Assembly: GCA_022496805.1 (NCBI GenBank)
Contig: CM040085.1
Span: forward strand, 12,305,811-12,369,810
Reading direction: 5' to 3'
DNA: 64,000 bases
Origin: Pohlia nutans
Taxonomy: Eukaryota; Streptophyta; Bryopsida; Bryales; Mniaceae
Shown here: piece by piece, positions 1-13,100 of the stretch
How positions within the stretch are numbered: position 1 is the stretch's first letter
Layout of the letters: each line of letters starts with the position of its first letter
The notes under the pieces: model-generated
The model's database searches: none
Told to the model about the DNA's origin: nothing
What the model saw: the letters and a program-made list of their open reading frames with translations, nothing else
Translations under genes and position numbers: made by a program

Positions 1-790
1 ACTGCGATTTTGGTTTCCTCAAGTGTTCAAGTTTTGCTCGCGCTTTTGGTCTGCCGGTACCGGCACTCCGTTCTTGGTTTCCTCCGGTGTTCAAGTTTTG
101 CTCGCGCTTTTGGTCTATCGGTACCGGCACTACGTTTTTGGTTTCCTCCGGTGTTCAAGTTTTGCTCACGCTTTTGGTCTGCCGGAACCGGCACTACGAT
201 TTTGGTTTCCTCAAGTGTTCAAGTTTTGCTCGCGCTTTTGGTCTGCCGGTACCGACACTGCGATTTTGGTTTCCTCAAGTGTTCAAGTTTTGCTCACGCT
301 TTTGGTCTGCCGGTACCGGCACTTTGTTTTTGGTTTCCTCCGGTGATCAAGTTTTGCTCGCGCTTTTGGTCTACCGGTACCGGCACTACGTTTTTGGTTT
401 CCTCCGGTGTTCAAGTTTTGCTCACGCTTTTGGTCTGCCGGAACCGGCACTACGTTTTTGGTTTACTCAAGTGTTCAAGTTTTGCTCGCGCTTTTGGTCT
501 GCCGGTACCGACACTGCGATTTTGGTTTCCTCAAGTGTTCAAGTTTTGCTCGCGCTTTTGGTCTGCGGGAACCGGCACTGCGATTTTGGTTTCCTCAAGT
601 GTTCAAGTTTTGCTCGCGCTTTTGGTCTACCGGTACCGGCAGTGCGATTTTGGTTTCCTCAAGTGTTCAAGTTTTGCTCACGCTTTTGGTCTGCCGGAAC
701 CGGCACTGCGATTTTGGTTTCCTCAAGTGTTCAAGTTTTGCTCGCGCTTTTGGTCTGCCGGTACCGGCACTCCGTTCTTGGTTTCCTTAG

Positions 791-1686
791 GTGTTCAAGT
801 TTTGCTCGCGCTTTTGGTCTATCGATACCGGCACTGCGATTTTGGTTTCCTCAAGTGTTCAAGTTTTGCTCGCGCTTTTGGTCTGCCGGTACCGGCGCTG
901 CGATTTTGGTTTCTTCAAATGTTCAAGTTTTGCTCGCGCTTTTGGTCTGCCGGTACCGGCACTACGTTTTTGGTTTCCTCCGGTGTTCAAGTTTTGCTCG
1001 CGCTTTTGGTCTGCGGGAACCGGCACTGCGATTTTGGTTTCCTCAAGTGTTCAAGTTTTGCTCGCGCTTTTGGTCTACCGGTACCGGCACTCCGTTTTTG
1101 GCTTCCTTAGGTGTTCAAGTTTTGCTCGCGCTTTTGGTCTACCGCTACCCGCACTGCGTTTTTGGTTTCCTCAAGTGTTCAAGATTTGCTCGCGCTTTTG
1201 GTCTGCCGGTACCGGCACTCCGTTTTTGGTTTCCTCCGGTGTTCAAGTTTTGCTCGCGCTTTTGGTCTACCGATACCGGCACTGCGATTTTGGTTTCCTC
1301 AAGTGTTCAAGTTTTGCTCGCGCTTTTGGTCTGCCGGTACCGGCGCTGCGATTTTGGTTTCTTCAAATGTTCAAGTTTTGCTCGCGCTTTTGGTCTGCCG
1401 GTACCGGCACTACGTTTTTGGTTTCCTCCGGTGTTCAAGTTTTGCTCGCGCTTTTGGTCTGCGGGAACCGGCACTGCGATTTTGGTTTCCTCAAGTGTTC
1501 AAGTTTTGCTCGCGCTTTTGGTCTACCGGTACCGGCACTCCGTTTTTGGCTTCCTTAGGTGTTCAAGTTTTGCTCGCGCTTTTGGTCTACCGCTACCCGC
1601 ACTGCGTTTTTGGTTTCCTCAAGTGTTCAAGATTTGCTCGCGCTTTTGGTCTGCCGGTACCGGCACTCCGTTTTTGGTTTCCTCCG
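791..1686. repeat. 448-bp (7-unit) duplication inside the satellite
   Basis: Diagnostic variants recur exactly 448 bp apart, which is seven satellite units. The rare TTCTTCAAATGTTC variant lies at 911 and 1359, and the TCCTTAGGTGTTC variant near 1107 and 1555. Two adjacent blocks of about 448 bp therefore share the same order of unit variants. This indicates a recent local duplication. Confidence 0.8.
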
Positions 1687-4600
1687 GTGTTCAAGTTTTG
1701 CTCGCGCTTTTGGTCTACCGATACCGGCACTGCGATTTTGGTTTCCTCAAGTGTTCAAGTTTTGCTCGCGCTTTTGGTCTACCGATACCGGCACTGCGAT
1801 TTTGGTTTCCTCAAGTGTTCAAGATTTGCTCACGCTTTTGGTCTGCCGGTACCGGCACTTTGTTTTTGGTTTCCTCCGGTGATCAAGTTTTGCTCGCGCT
1901 TTTGGTCTACCGGTACCGGCACTACGTTTTTGGTTCCCTCCGGTGTTCAAGTTTTGCTCGCGCTTTTGGTCTGCCGGTACCGGCGCTGCGATTTTGGTTT
2001 CCTCAATTGTTCAAGTTTTGCTCGCGCTTTTGGTCTGCCGGTACCGGCACTACGTTTTTGGTTCCCTCCGGTGTTCAAGTTTTGCTCGCGCTTTTGGTCT
2101 GCCGGTACCGGCGCTGCGATTTTGGTTTCCTCAAGTGTTCAAGTTTTGCTCGCGCTTTTGGTCTGCCGGTGCCGGCACTCTGTTCTTGGTTTCCTAAGGT
2201 GTTCAAGCTTTGCTCGCGCTTTTGGTCTACCGGTACCTGCACTGCATTTTTGGATTCCTGAAGTGTTCAAGTTTTACTCGCACTTTTGGTCTGCGGGAAC
2301 CGGCACTGCGATTTTGGTTTCCTCAAGTGTTCAAGTTTTGCTCACACTTTTGGTCTACCGGTACCGGAACTGCGATTTTGGTTTCCTCAAGTGTTCAAGT
2401 TTTGCTCGCGCTTTTGGTCTGCCGGTGCCGGCACTCTGTTCTTGGTTTCCTAAGGTGTTCAAGCTTTGCTCGCGCTTTTGGTCTACCGGTACCGGCACTG
2501 CGATTTTGGTTTCCTCAAGTGTTCAAGTTTTGCTCGCGCTTTTGGTCTGCTGGTACCGGCACTGTGTTTTTGGTTTCCTCCGGTGTTCAAGTTTTGCTCG
2601 CGCTTTTGGTCTGCCGGTACCGGCACTACGTTTTTGGTTCCCTCCGGTGTTCAAGTTTTGCTCGCTCTTTTGGTCTGCCGGTACCGGCACTGCGATTTTG
2701 GTTTCCTCAAATGTTCAAGTTTTGCTCACGCTTTTGGTCTGCCGGTACCGGCACTTTGTTTTTGGTTTCCTCAGGTGTTCAAGTTTTGCTCGCGCTTTTG
2801 GTCTGCCGGTACCGGCGCTGCGATTTTGGTTTCCTCAAATGTTCAAGTTTTGCTCGCGCTTTTGGTCTGCCGGTACCGCCACTACGTTTTTGGTTCCCTC
2901 CGGTGTTCAAGTTTTGCTCGCTCTTTTGGTCTGCCGGTACCGGCACTGCGATTTTGGTTTCCTCAAATGTTCAAGTTTTGCTCACGCTTTTGGTCTGCCG
3001 GTACCGGCACTTTGTTTTTGGTTTCCTCAGGTGTTCAAGTTTTGCTCGCGCTTTTGGTCTGCCGGTACCGGCACTTTGTTTTTGGTTTCCTCAGGTGTTC
3101 AAGTTTTGCTCGCGCTTTTGGTCTGCCGGTACCGGCGCTGCGATTTTGGTTTCCTCAATTGTTCAAGTTTTGCTCGCGCTTTAGGTCTGCCGGTACCGGC
3201 ACTACGTTTTTGGTTCCCTCCGATGTTCAAGTTTTGCTCGCGCTTTTGGTCTGCCGGTACCGGCACTTTGTTTTTGGTTTCCTCAGGTGTTCAAGTTTTG
3301 CTCGCGCTTTTGGTCTGCCGGTACCGGCGCTGCGATTTTGGTTTCCTCAAATGTTCAAGTTTTGCTCGCGCTTTTGGTCTGCCGGTACCGGCACTACGTT
3401 TTTGGTTCCCTCCGGTGTTCAAGTTTTGCTCGCGCTTTTGGTCTGCCGGTACCGGCGCTGCGATTTTGGTTTCCTCAATTGTTCAACTTTTGCTCGCGCT
3501 TTTGGTCTGCCGGTGCCGGCACTCCGTTCTTGGTTTCCTAAGGTGATCAAGCTTTGCTCGTGCTTTTGGTCTACCGGTACCGGCACTGCGATTTTGGTTT
3601 CCTCAAGTGTTCAAGTTTTGCTCGCGCTTTTGGTCTGCCGGTACCGGCACTACGTTTTTGGTTCCCTCCGGTGTTCAAGTTTTGCTCGCGCTTTTGGTCT
3701 GCCGGTACCGGCGCTGCGATTTTGGTTTCCTCAATTGTTCAACTTTTGCTCGCGCTTTTGGTCTGCCGGTGCCGGCACTCCGTTCTTGGTTTCCTAAGGT
3801 GATCAAGCTTTGCTCGTGCTTTTGGTCTACCGGTACCGGCACTGCGATTTTGGTTTCCTCAAGTGTTCAAGTTTTGCTCGCGCTTTTGGTCTGCTGGTAC
3901 CGGCACTCTGTTTATGGTTTCCTCCGGTGTTCAAGTTTTGCTCGCGCTTTTGGTCTGCCGGTACCGGCACTACGTTTTTGGTTTCCTCCGGTGTTCAAGT
4001 TTTGCTCGCGCTTTTGGTCTGCCGGTACCGGCACTCCGTTTTTGGTTTCCTCAAGTGTTCAAGTTTTGCTCCCGCTTTTGGTCTGCCGGTACCGGCGCTG
4101 CGATTTTGGTTTCCTCAATTGTTCAAGTTTTGCTCGCGCTTTTGGTCTGCCGGTACCGGCACTACGTTTTTGGTTCCCTCCGGTGTTCAAGTTTTGCTCG
4201 CGCTCTTGGTCTGCCGGTACCGGCGCTGCGATTTTGGTTTCCTCAATTGTTCAAGTTTTGCTCGCGCTTTTGGTCTGCCGGTGCCGGCACTCCGTTCTTG
4301 GTTTCCTAAGGTGATCAAGCTTTGCTCGTGCTTTTGGTCTACCGGTACCGGCACTGCGATTTTGGTTTCCTCAAGTGTTCAAGTTTTGCTCGCGCTTTTG
4401 GTCTGCTGGTACCGGCACTCTGTTTATGGTTTCCTCCGGTGTTCAAGTTTTGCTCGCGCTTTTGGTCTGCCGGTACCGGCACTACGTTTTTGGTTTCCTC
4501 CGGTGTTCAAGTTTTGCTCGCGCTTTTGGTCTGCCGGTACCGGCACTCCGTTTTTGGTTTCCTCAAGTGTTCAAGTTTTGCTCGCGCTTTTGGTCTGCCG

Positions 4601-5972
4601 GTACCGGCGCTGCGATTTTGGTTTCCTCAAGTGTTCAAGTTATGCTCGCGCTTTTGGTCTGCAGGTACCGGCACTCCGTTTTTGATTTCCTTAGGTTTTC
4701 AAGTTTTGCTCGCGCTCTTGGTCTGCCGGTACCGGCGCTGCGATTTTGGTTTCCTCAATTGTTCAAGTTTTGCTCGCGCTTTTGGTCTGCCGGTACCGGC
4801 ACTTTGTTTTTGGTTTCGTCAGGTGTTCAAGTTTTGCTCGCGCTTTTGGTCTGCCGGTACCGGCGCTGCGATTTTGGTTTCCTCAAGTGTTCAAGTTATG
4901 CTCGCGCTTTTGGTCTGCAGGTACCGGCACTCCGTTTTTGATTTCCTTAGGTTTTCAAGTTTTGCTCGCGGTCTTGGTCTGCCGGTACCGGCGCTGCGAT
5001 TTTGGTTTCCTCAATTGTTCAAGTTTTGCTCGCGCTTTTGGTCTGCCGGTACCGGCACTTTGTTTTTGGTTTCCTCAGGTGTTCAAGTTTTGCTCGCGCT
5101 TTTGGTCTGCCGGTACCGGCGCTGCGATTTTGGTTTCCTCAAATGTTCAAGTTTTGCTCGCGCTTTTGGTCTGCCGGTACCGGCACTACGTTTTTCGTTT
5201 CCTCCGGTGTTCAAGTTTTGCTCGCGCTTTTGGTCTGCCGGTACCGGCGCTGCGATTTTGGTTTCCTCAATTGTTCAAGTTTTGCTCGCGCTTTAGGTCT
5301 GCCGGTACCGGCACTACGTTTTAAGTTCCCTCCGATGTTCAAGTTTTGCTCGCGCTTTTGGTCTGCCGGTACCGGCACTTTGTTTTTGGTTTCCTCAGGT
5401 GTTCAAGTTTTGCTCGCGCTTTTGGTCTGCCGGTACCGGCACTACGTTTTTGGTTCCCTCCGGTGTTCAAGTTTTGCTCGCGCTTTTGGTCTGCCGGTAC
5501 CGGCGCTGCGATTTTGGTTTCTTCAATTGTTCAAGTTTTGCTCGCGCTTTTGGTCTGCCGGTGCCGGCACTCCGTTCTTGGTTTCCTAAGGTGATCAAGC
5601 TTTGCTCGTGCTTTTGGTCTACCGGTACCGGCACTGCGATTTTGGTTTCCTCAAGTGTTCAAGTTTTGCTCGCGCTTTAGGTCTGCCGGTACCGGCACTA
5701 CGTTTTTGGTTCCCTCCGGTGTTCAAGTTTTGTTCGCGCTTTTGGTCTGCCGGTACCGGCACTTTGTTTTTGGTTTCCTCAGGTGTTCAAGTTTTGCTCG
5801 CGCTTTTGGTCTGCCGGTACCGGCACTACGTTTTTGGTTCCCTCCGGTGTTCAAGTTTTGCTCGCGCTTTTGGTCTGCCGGTACCGGCGCTGCGATTTTG
5901 GTTTCCTCAATTGTTCAAGTTTTGCTCGCGCTTTTGGTCTGCCGGTGCCGGCACTCCGTTCTTGGTTTCCTA

Positions 5973-7124
5973 AGGTGATCAAGCTTTGCTCGTGCTTTTG
6001 GTCTACCGGTACCGGCACTGCGATTTTGGTTTCCTCAAGTGTTCAAGTTTTGCTCGCGCTTTTGGTCTGCTGGTACCGGCACTCTGTTTATGGTTTCCTC
6101 CGGTGTTCAAGTTTTGCTCGCGCTTTTGGTCTGCCAGTACCGGCACTACGTTTTTGGTTTCCTCCGGTGTTCAAGTTTTGCTCGCGCTTTTGGTCTGCCG
6201 GTACCGGCACTCCGTTTTTGGTTTCCTCAAGTGTTCAAGTTTTGCTCACGCTTTTGGTCTGCCGGTACCGGCACTTTGTTTTTGGTTTCCTCAGGTGTTC
6301 AAGTTTTGCTCGCGCTTTTGGTCTGCCGGTACCGGCGCTGCGATTTTGGTTTCCTCAAGTGTTCAAGTTATGCTCGCGCTTTTGGTCTGCAGGTACCGGC
6401 ACTCCGTTTTTGATTTCCTTAGGTTTTCAAGTTTTGCTCGCGGTCTTGGTCTGCCGGTACCGGCGCTGCGATTTTGGTTTCCTCAATTGTTCAAGTTTTG
6501 CTCGCGCTTTTGGTCTGCCGGTGCCGGCACTCCGTTCTTGGTTTCCTAAGGTGATCAAGCTTTGCTCGTGCTTTTGGTCTACCGGTACCGGCACTGCGAT
6601 TTTGGTTTCCTCAAGTGTTCAAGTTTTGCTCGCGCTTTTGGTCTGCTGGTACCGGCACTCTGTTTATGGTTTCCTCCGGTGTTCAAGTTTTGCTCGCGCT
6701 TTTGGTCTGCCAGTACCGGCACTACGTTTTTGGTTTCCTCCGGTGTTCAAGTTTTGCTCGCGCTTTTGGTCTGCCGGTACCGGCACTCCGTTTTTGGTTT
6801 CCTCAAGTGTTCAAGTTTTGCTCACGCTTTTGGTCTGCCGGTACCGGCACTTTGTTTTTGGTTTCCTCAGGTGTTCAAGTTTTGCTCGCGCTTTTGGTCT
6901 GCCGGTACCGGCGCTGCGATTTTGGTTTCCTCAAGTGTTCAAGTTATGCTCGCGCTTTTGGTCTGCAGGTACCGGCACTCCGTTTTTGATTTCCTTAGGT
7001 TTTCAAGTTTTGCTCGCGGTCTTGGTCTGCCGGTACCGGCGCTGCGATTTTGGTTTCCTCAATTGTTCAAGTTTTGCTCGCGCTTTTGGTCTGCCGGTGC
7101 CGGCACTCCGTTCTTGGTTTCCTA
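5973..7124. repeat. 576-bp (9-unit) higher-order repeat, two adjacent copies
   Basis: Two consecutive 576-bp blocks carry the same series of variant units, including the rare CTGCCAGTACCGG and CTGCAGGTACCGG forms and the GGTGATCAAGCTTTGCTCGTG unit at their start. Translations of the two blocks are identical over 187 residues. A third block starts the same way near 7125 and then diverges. This is a very recent nine-unit duplication. Confidence 0.85.
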
Positions 7125-10100
7125 AGGTGATCAAGCTTTGCTCGTGCTTTTGGTCTACCGGTACCGGCACTGCGATTTTGGTTTCCTCAAGTGTTCAAGT
7201 TTTGCTCGCGCTTTTGGTCTGCTGGTACCGGCACTCCGTTTATGGTTTCCTCCGGTGTTCAAGTTTTGCTCGCGCTTTTGGTCTACCGGTACCTGCACTG
7301 CATTTTTGGATTCCTCAAGTGTTCAAGTTTTACTCGCACTTTTGGTCTGCGGGAACCGGCACTGCGATTTTGGTTTCCTTAAGTGTTCAAGTTTTGCTCA
7401 CGCTTTTGGTGTGCCGGTACCGGCACTCCGTTTTTGGTTTCCTCAGGTGTTCAAGTTTTGCTCGCGCTTTTGGTCTGCCGGTACCGGCGCTGCGATTTTG
7501 GTTTCCTCAAGTGTTCAAGTTTTGCTCACACTTTTGGTCTACCGGTACCGGAACTGCGATTTTGGTTTCCTCAAGTGTTCAAGTTTTGCTCGCGCTTTTG
7601 GTCTGCCGGTACCGGCGCTGCGATTTTGGTTTCCTCAATTGTTCAAGTTTTGCTCGCGCTTTAGGTCTGCCGGTACCGGCACTACGTTTTTGGTTCCCTC
7701 CGATGTTCAAGTTTTGCTCGCGCTTTTGGTCTGCCGGTACCGGCACTTTGTTTTTGGTTTCCTCAGGTGTTCAAGTTTTGCTCGCGCTTTTGGTCTGCCG
7801 GTACCGGCACTACGTTTTTGGTTCCCTCCGGTGTTCAAGTTTTGCTCGCGCTTTTGGTCTGCCGGTACCGGCGCTGCGATTTTGGTTTCTTCAATTGTTC
7901 AAGTTTTGCTCGCGCTTTTGGTCTGCCGGTGCCGGCACTCCGTTCTTGGTTTCCTAAGGTGATCAAGCTTTGCTCGTGCTTTTGGTCTACCGGTACCGGC
8001 ACTGCGATTTTGGTTTCCTCAAGTGTTCAAGTTTTGCTCGCGCTTTAGGTCTGCCGGTACCGGCACTACGTTTTTGGTTCCCTCCGGTGTTCAAGTTTTG
8101 TTCGCGCTTTTGGTCTGCCGGTACCGGCACTTTGTTTTTGGTTTCCTCAGGTGTTCAAGTTTTGCTCGCGCTTTTGGTCTGCCGGTACCGGCACTCCGAT
8201 TTTGGTTCCCTGAGGAGTTCAAGTTTGGCTCGCGCTTTTGGTCTACCGATACCGGCACTGCGATTTTGGTTTCCTCAAGTGTTCAAGATTTGCTCGCGCT
8301 TTTGGTCTGCCAGTACCGGCACTCCGTTTTTGGTTTCCTCCGGTGTTCAAGTTTTGCTCGAGCTTTTGGTCTGCCGGTACGGGCACTGCGATTTTGGTTT
8401 CCTCAAGTGTTCAAGTTTTGCTCGCGCTTTTGGTCTGCTGGTACCCGGCACTCTGTTTATGGTTTCCTCCGGTGTTCAAGTTTTGCTCGCGCTTTTGGTC
8501 TGCCGGTACCGGCACTACGTTTTTGGTTTCCTCCGGTGTTCAAGTTTTGCTCGCGCTTTTGGTCTGCCGGTACCGGCACTCCGTTTTTGGTTTCCTCAAG
8601 TGTTCAAGTTTTGCTCACGCTTTTGGTCTGCCGGTACCGGCACTTTGTTTTTGGTTTCCTCAGGTGTTCAAGTTTTGCTCGCGCTTTTGGTCTGCCGGTA
8701 CCGGCGCTGCGATTTTGGTTTCCTCAAGTGTTCAAGTTATGCTCGCGCTTTTGGTCTGCAAGTACCGGCACTCCGTTTTTGATTTCCTTAGGTTTTCAAG
8801 TTTTGCTCGCGCTCTTGGTCTGCCGGTACCGGCGCTGCGATTTTGGTTTCCTCAATTGTTCAAGTTTTGCTCGCGCTTTTGGTCTGCCGGTGCCGGCACT
8901 CCGTTCTTGGTTTCCTAAGGTGATCAAGCTTTGCTCGTGCTTTTGGTCTACCGGTACCGGCACTGCGATTTTGGTTTCCTCAAGTGTTCAAGTTTTGCTC
9001 GCGCTTTTGGTCTGCTGGTACCGGCACTCCGTTTATGGTTTCCTCCGGTGTTCAAGTTTTGCTCGCGCTTTTGGTCTACCGGTACCTGCACTGCATTTTT
9101 GGATTCCTCAAGTGTTCAAGTTTTACTCGCACTTTTGGTCTGCGGGAACCGGCACTGCGATTTTGGTTTCCTTAAGTGTTCAAGTTTTGCTCACGCTTTT
9201 GGTGTGCCGGTACCGGCACTCCGTTTTTGGTTTCCTCAGGTGTTCAAGTTTTGCTCGCGCTTTTGGTCTACCGGTACCGGCGCTGCGATTTTGGTTTCGT
9301 CAATTGTTCAAGTTTTGCTCGCGCTTTTGGTCTGCCGGTACCGGCGCTGCGATTTTGGTTTCCTCAAGTGTTCAAGTTATGCTCGCGCTTTTGGTCTGCA
9401 GGTACCGGCACTCCGTTTTTGATTTCCTTAGGTTTTCAAGTTTTGCTCGCGCTCTTGGTCTGCCGGTACCGGCACTCTGTTTATGGTTTCCTCCGGTGTT
9501 CAAGTTTTGCTCGCGCTTTTGGTCTGCCGGTACCGGCACTACGTTTTTGGTTTCCTCCGGTGTTCAAGTTTTGCTCGCGCTTTTGGTCTGCCGGTACCGG
9601 CACTCCGTTTTTGGTTTCCTCAAGTGTTCAAGTTTTGCTCGCGCTTTTGGTCTGCCGGTACCGGCGCTGCGATTTTGGTTTCCTCAAGTGTTCAAGTTAT
9701 GCTCGCGCTTTTGGTCTGCAGGTACCGGCACTCCGTTTTTGATTTCCTTAGGTTTTCAAGTTTTGCTCGCGCTCTTGGTCTGCCGGTACCGGCGCTGCGA
9801 TTTTGGTTTCCTCAATTGTTCAAGTTTTGCTCGCGCTTTAGGTCTGCCGGTACCGGCACTACGTTTTTGGTTCCCTCCGATGTTCAAGTTTTGCTCGCGC
9901 TTTTGGTCTGCCGGTACCGGCGCTGCGATTTTGGTTTCCTCAAATGTTCAAGTTTTGCTCGCGCTTTTGGTCTGCCGGTACCGGCACTACGTTTTTGGTT
10001 TCCTCCGGTGTTCAAGTTTTGCTCGCGCTTTTGGTCTGCCGGTACCGGCGCTGCGATTTTGGTTTCCTCAATTGTTCAAGTTTTGCTCGCGCTTTAGGTC

Positions 10101-13100
10101 TGCCGGTACCGGCACTACGTTTTAAGTTCCCTCCGATGTTCAAGTTTTGCTCGCGCTTTTGGTCTGCCGGTACCGGCACTTTGTTTTTGGTTTCCTCAGG
10201 TGTTCAAGTTTTGCTCGCGCTTTTGGTCTGCCGGTACCGGCACTACGTTTTTGGTTCCCTCCGGTGTTGAAGTTTTGCTCGCGCTTTTGGTCTGCCGGTA
10301 CCGGCGCTGCGATTTTGGTTTCTTCAATTGTTCAAGTTTTGCTCGCGCTTTTGGTCTGCCGGTGCCGGCACTCCGTTCTTGGTTTCCTAAGGTGATCAAG
10401 CTTTGCTCGTGCTTTTGGTCTACCGGTACCGGCACTGCGATTTTGGTTTCCTCAAGTGTTCAAGTTTTGCTCGCGCTTTAGGTCTGCCGGTACCGGCACT
10501 ACGTTTTTGGTTCCCTCCGGTGTTCAAGTTTTGTTCGCGCTTTTGGTCTGCCGGTACCGGCACTTTGTTTTTGGTTTCCTCAGGTGTTCAAGTTTTGCTC
10601 GCGCTTTTGGTCTGCCGGTACCGGCACTACGTTTTTGGTTCCCTCCGGTGTTCAAGTTTTGCTCGCGCTTTTGGTCTGCCGGTACCGGCGCTGCGATTTT
10701 GGTTTCCTCAATTGTTCAAGTTTTGCTCGCGCTTTTGGTCTGCCGGTGCCGGCACTCCGTTCTTGGTTTCCTAAGGTGATCAAGCTTTGCTCGTGCTTTT
10801 GGTCTACCGGTACCGGCACTGCGATTTTGGTTTCCTCAAGTGTTCAAGTTTTGCTCGCGCTTTTGGTCTGCTGGTACCGGCACTCTGTTTATGGTTTCCT
10901 CCGGTGTTCAAGTTTTGCTCACGCTTTTGGTGTGCCGGTACCGGCACTCCGTTTTTGGTTTCCTCAGGTGTTCAAGTTTTGCTCGCGCTTTTGGTCTGCC
11001 GGTACCGGCGCTGCGATTTTGGTTTCCTCAAGTGTTCAAGTTTTGCTCACACTTTTGGTCTACCGGTACCGGAACTGCGATTTTGGTTTCCTCAAGTGTT
11101 CAAGTTTTGCTCGCGCTTTTGGTCTGCCGGTACCGGCACTTTGTTTTTGGTTTCCTCAGGTGTTCAAGTTTTGCTCGCGCTTTTGGTCTGCCGGTACCGG
11201 CACTACGTTTTTGGTTCCCTCCGGTGTTCAAGTTTTGTTCGGGCTTTTGGTCTGCCGGTACCGGCGCTGCGATTTTGGTTTTGTCAATTGTTCAAGTTTT
11301 GCTCGCGCTTTTGTACTGCCGGTGCCGGCACTCCGTTCTTGGTTTCCTAAGGTGTTCAAGCTTTGCTCGTGCTTTTGGTCTGCCGGTACCGGCACTCCGT
11401 TTTTGGTTTCCTCAGGTGTTCAAGTTTTGCTCGCACTTTTGGTCTGCGGGAACCGGCACTGCGATTTTGGTTTCCTCAGGTGTTCAAGTTTTGCTCACGC
11501 TTTTGGTGTGCCGGTACCGGCACTCCGTTTTTGGTTTCCTCAGGTGTTCAAGTTTTGCTCGCGCTTTTGGTCTGCCGGTACCGGCGCTGCGATTTTGGTT
11601 TCCTCAAGTGTTCAAGTTTTGCTCACACTTTTGGTCTACCGGTACCGGCACTGCGATTCTGGTTTCCTCAAGTGTTCAAGTTTTGCTCGCGCTTTTGGTC
11701 TGCTGGTACCGGCACTCTGTTTATGGTTTCCTCCGGTGTTCAAGTTTTGCTCGCGCTTTTGGTCTGCCGGTACCGGCACTACGTTTTTGGTTCCCTCCGG
11801 TGTTCAAGTTTTGCTCGCGCTTTTGGTCTGCCGGTACCGGCACTCCGTTTTTGGTTTCCTCAAGTGTTCAAGTTATGCTCACGCTTTTGGTCTGCCGGTA
11901 CCGGCACTTTGTTTTTGGTTTCCTCAGGTGTTCAAGTTTTGCTCGCGCTTTTGGTCTGCCGGTACCGGCGCTGCGATTTTGGTTTCCTCATGTGTTCAAG
12001 TTATGCTCGCGCTTTTGGTCTGCCGGTACCGGCACTCCGTTTTTGATTTCCTTAGGTATTCAAGTTTTGCTCGCACTTTTGGTCTGCGGGAACCGGCACT
12101 GCGATTTTGGTTTCCTCAAGTGTTCAAGTTTTGCTCACGCTTTTGGTCTGCCGGTACCGGCACTCCGTTTTTGGTTTCCTCAGGTGTTCAAGTTTTGCTC
12201 GCGCTTTTGGTCTGCCGGTACCGGCGCTGCGATTTTGGTTTCCTCAAGTGTTCAAGTTTTGCTCACACTTTTGGTCTACCGGTACCGGAACTGCGATTTT
12301 GGTTTCCTCAAGTGTTCAAGTTTTGCTCGCGCTTTTGGTCTGCCGGTGCCGGCACTCTGTTCTTGGTTTCCTAAGGTGTTTAAGCTTTGCTCGCGCTTTT
12401 GGTCTACCGGTACCGGCACTGCGATTTTGGTTTCCTCAAGTGTTCAAGTTTTGCTCGCGCTTTTGGTCTGCTGGTACCGGCACTGTGTTTTTGGTTTCCT
12501 CCGGTGTTCAAGTTTTGCTCGCGCTTTTGGTCTGCCGGTACCGGCACTACGTTTTTGGTTCCCTCCAGTGTTCAAGTTTTGCTCGCGCTTTTGGTCTGCC
12601 GGTACCGGCACTGCGATTTTGGTTTCCTCAAGTGTTCAAGTTTTGCTCACGCTTTTGGTCTGCCGGTACCGGCACTTTGTTTTTGGTTTCCTCAGGTGTT
12701 CAAGTTTTGCTCGCGCTTTTGGTCTGCCGGTACCGGCACTCCGTTTTTGGTTTCCTCAGGTGTTCAAGTTTTGCTCGCGCTTCTGGTCTGCCGGTACCGG
12801 CGCTGCGATTTTGGTTTCCTGAAGTGTTCAAGTTTTGCTCGCGCTTTTGGTCTGCCGGTACCGGCACTACGTTTTTGGTTTCCTCAGGTGTTCAAGTTTT
12901 GCTCGCGCTTTTGGTCTGCCGGTACCGGCATTACGTTTTTGGTTTCCTCCGGTTTTCAAGTTTTGCTCGCGCTTTTGGTCTGCCGGTACCGGCACTACGT
13001 TTTTATTTTCCTCCAGTGTTCAAGTTTCGCTCGCGCTTTCGGTCTGCCGGTTCCGGCACTACGTTTTTGGTTTCCTCCGGTGTTCAAGTTTTGCTCGCGC

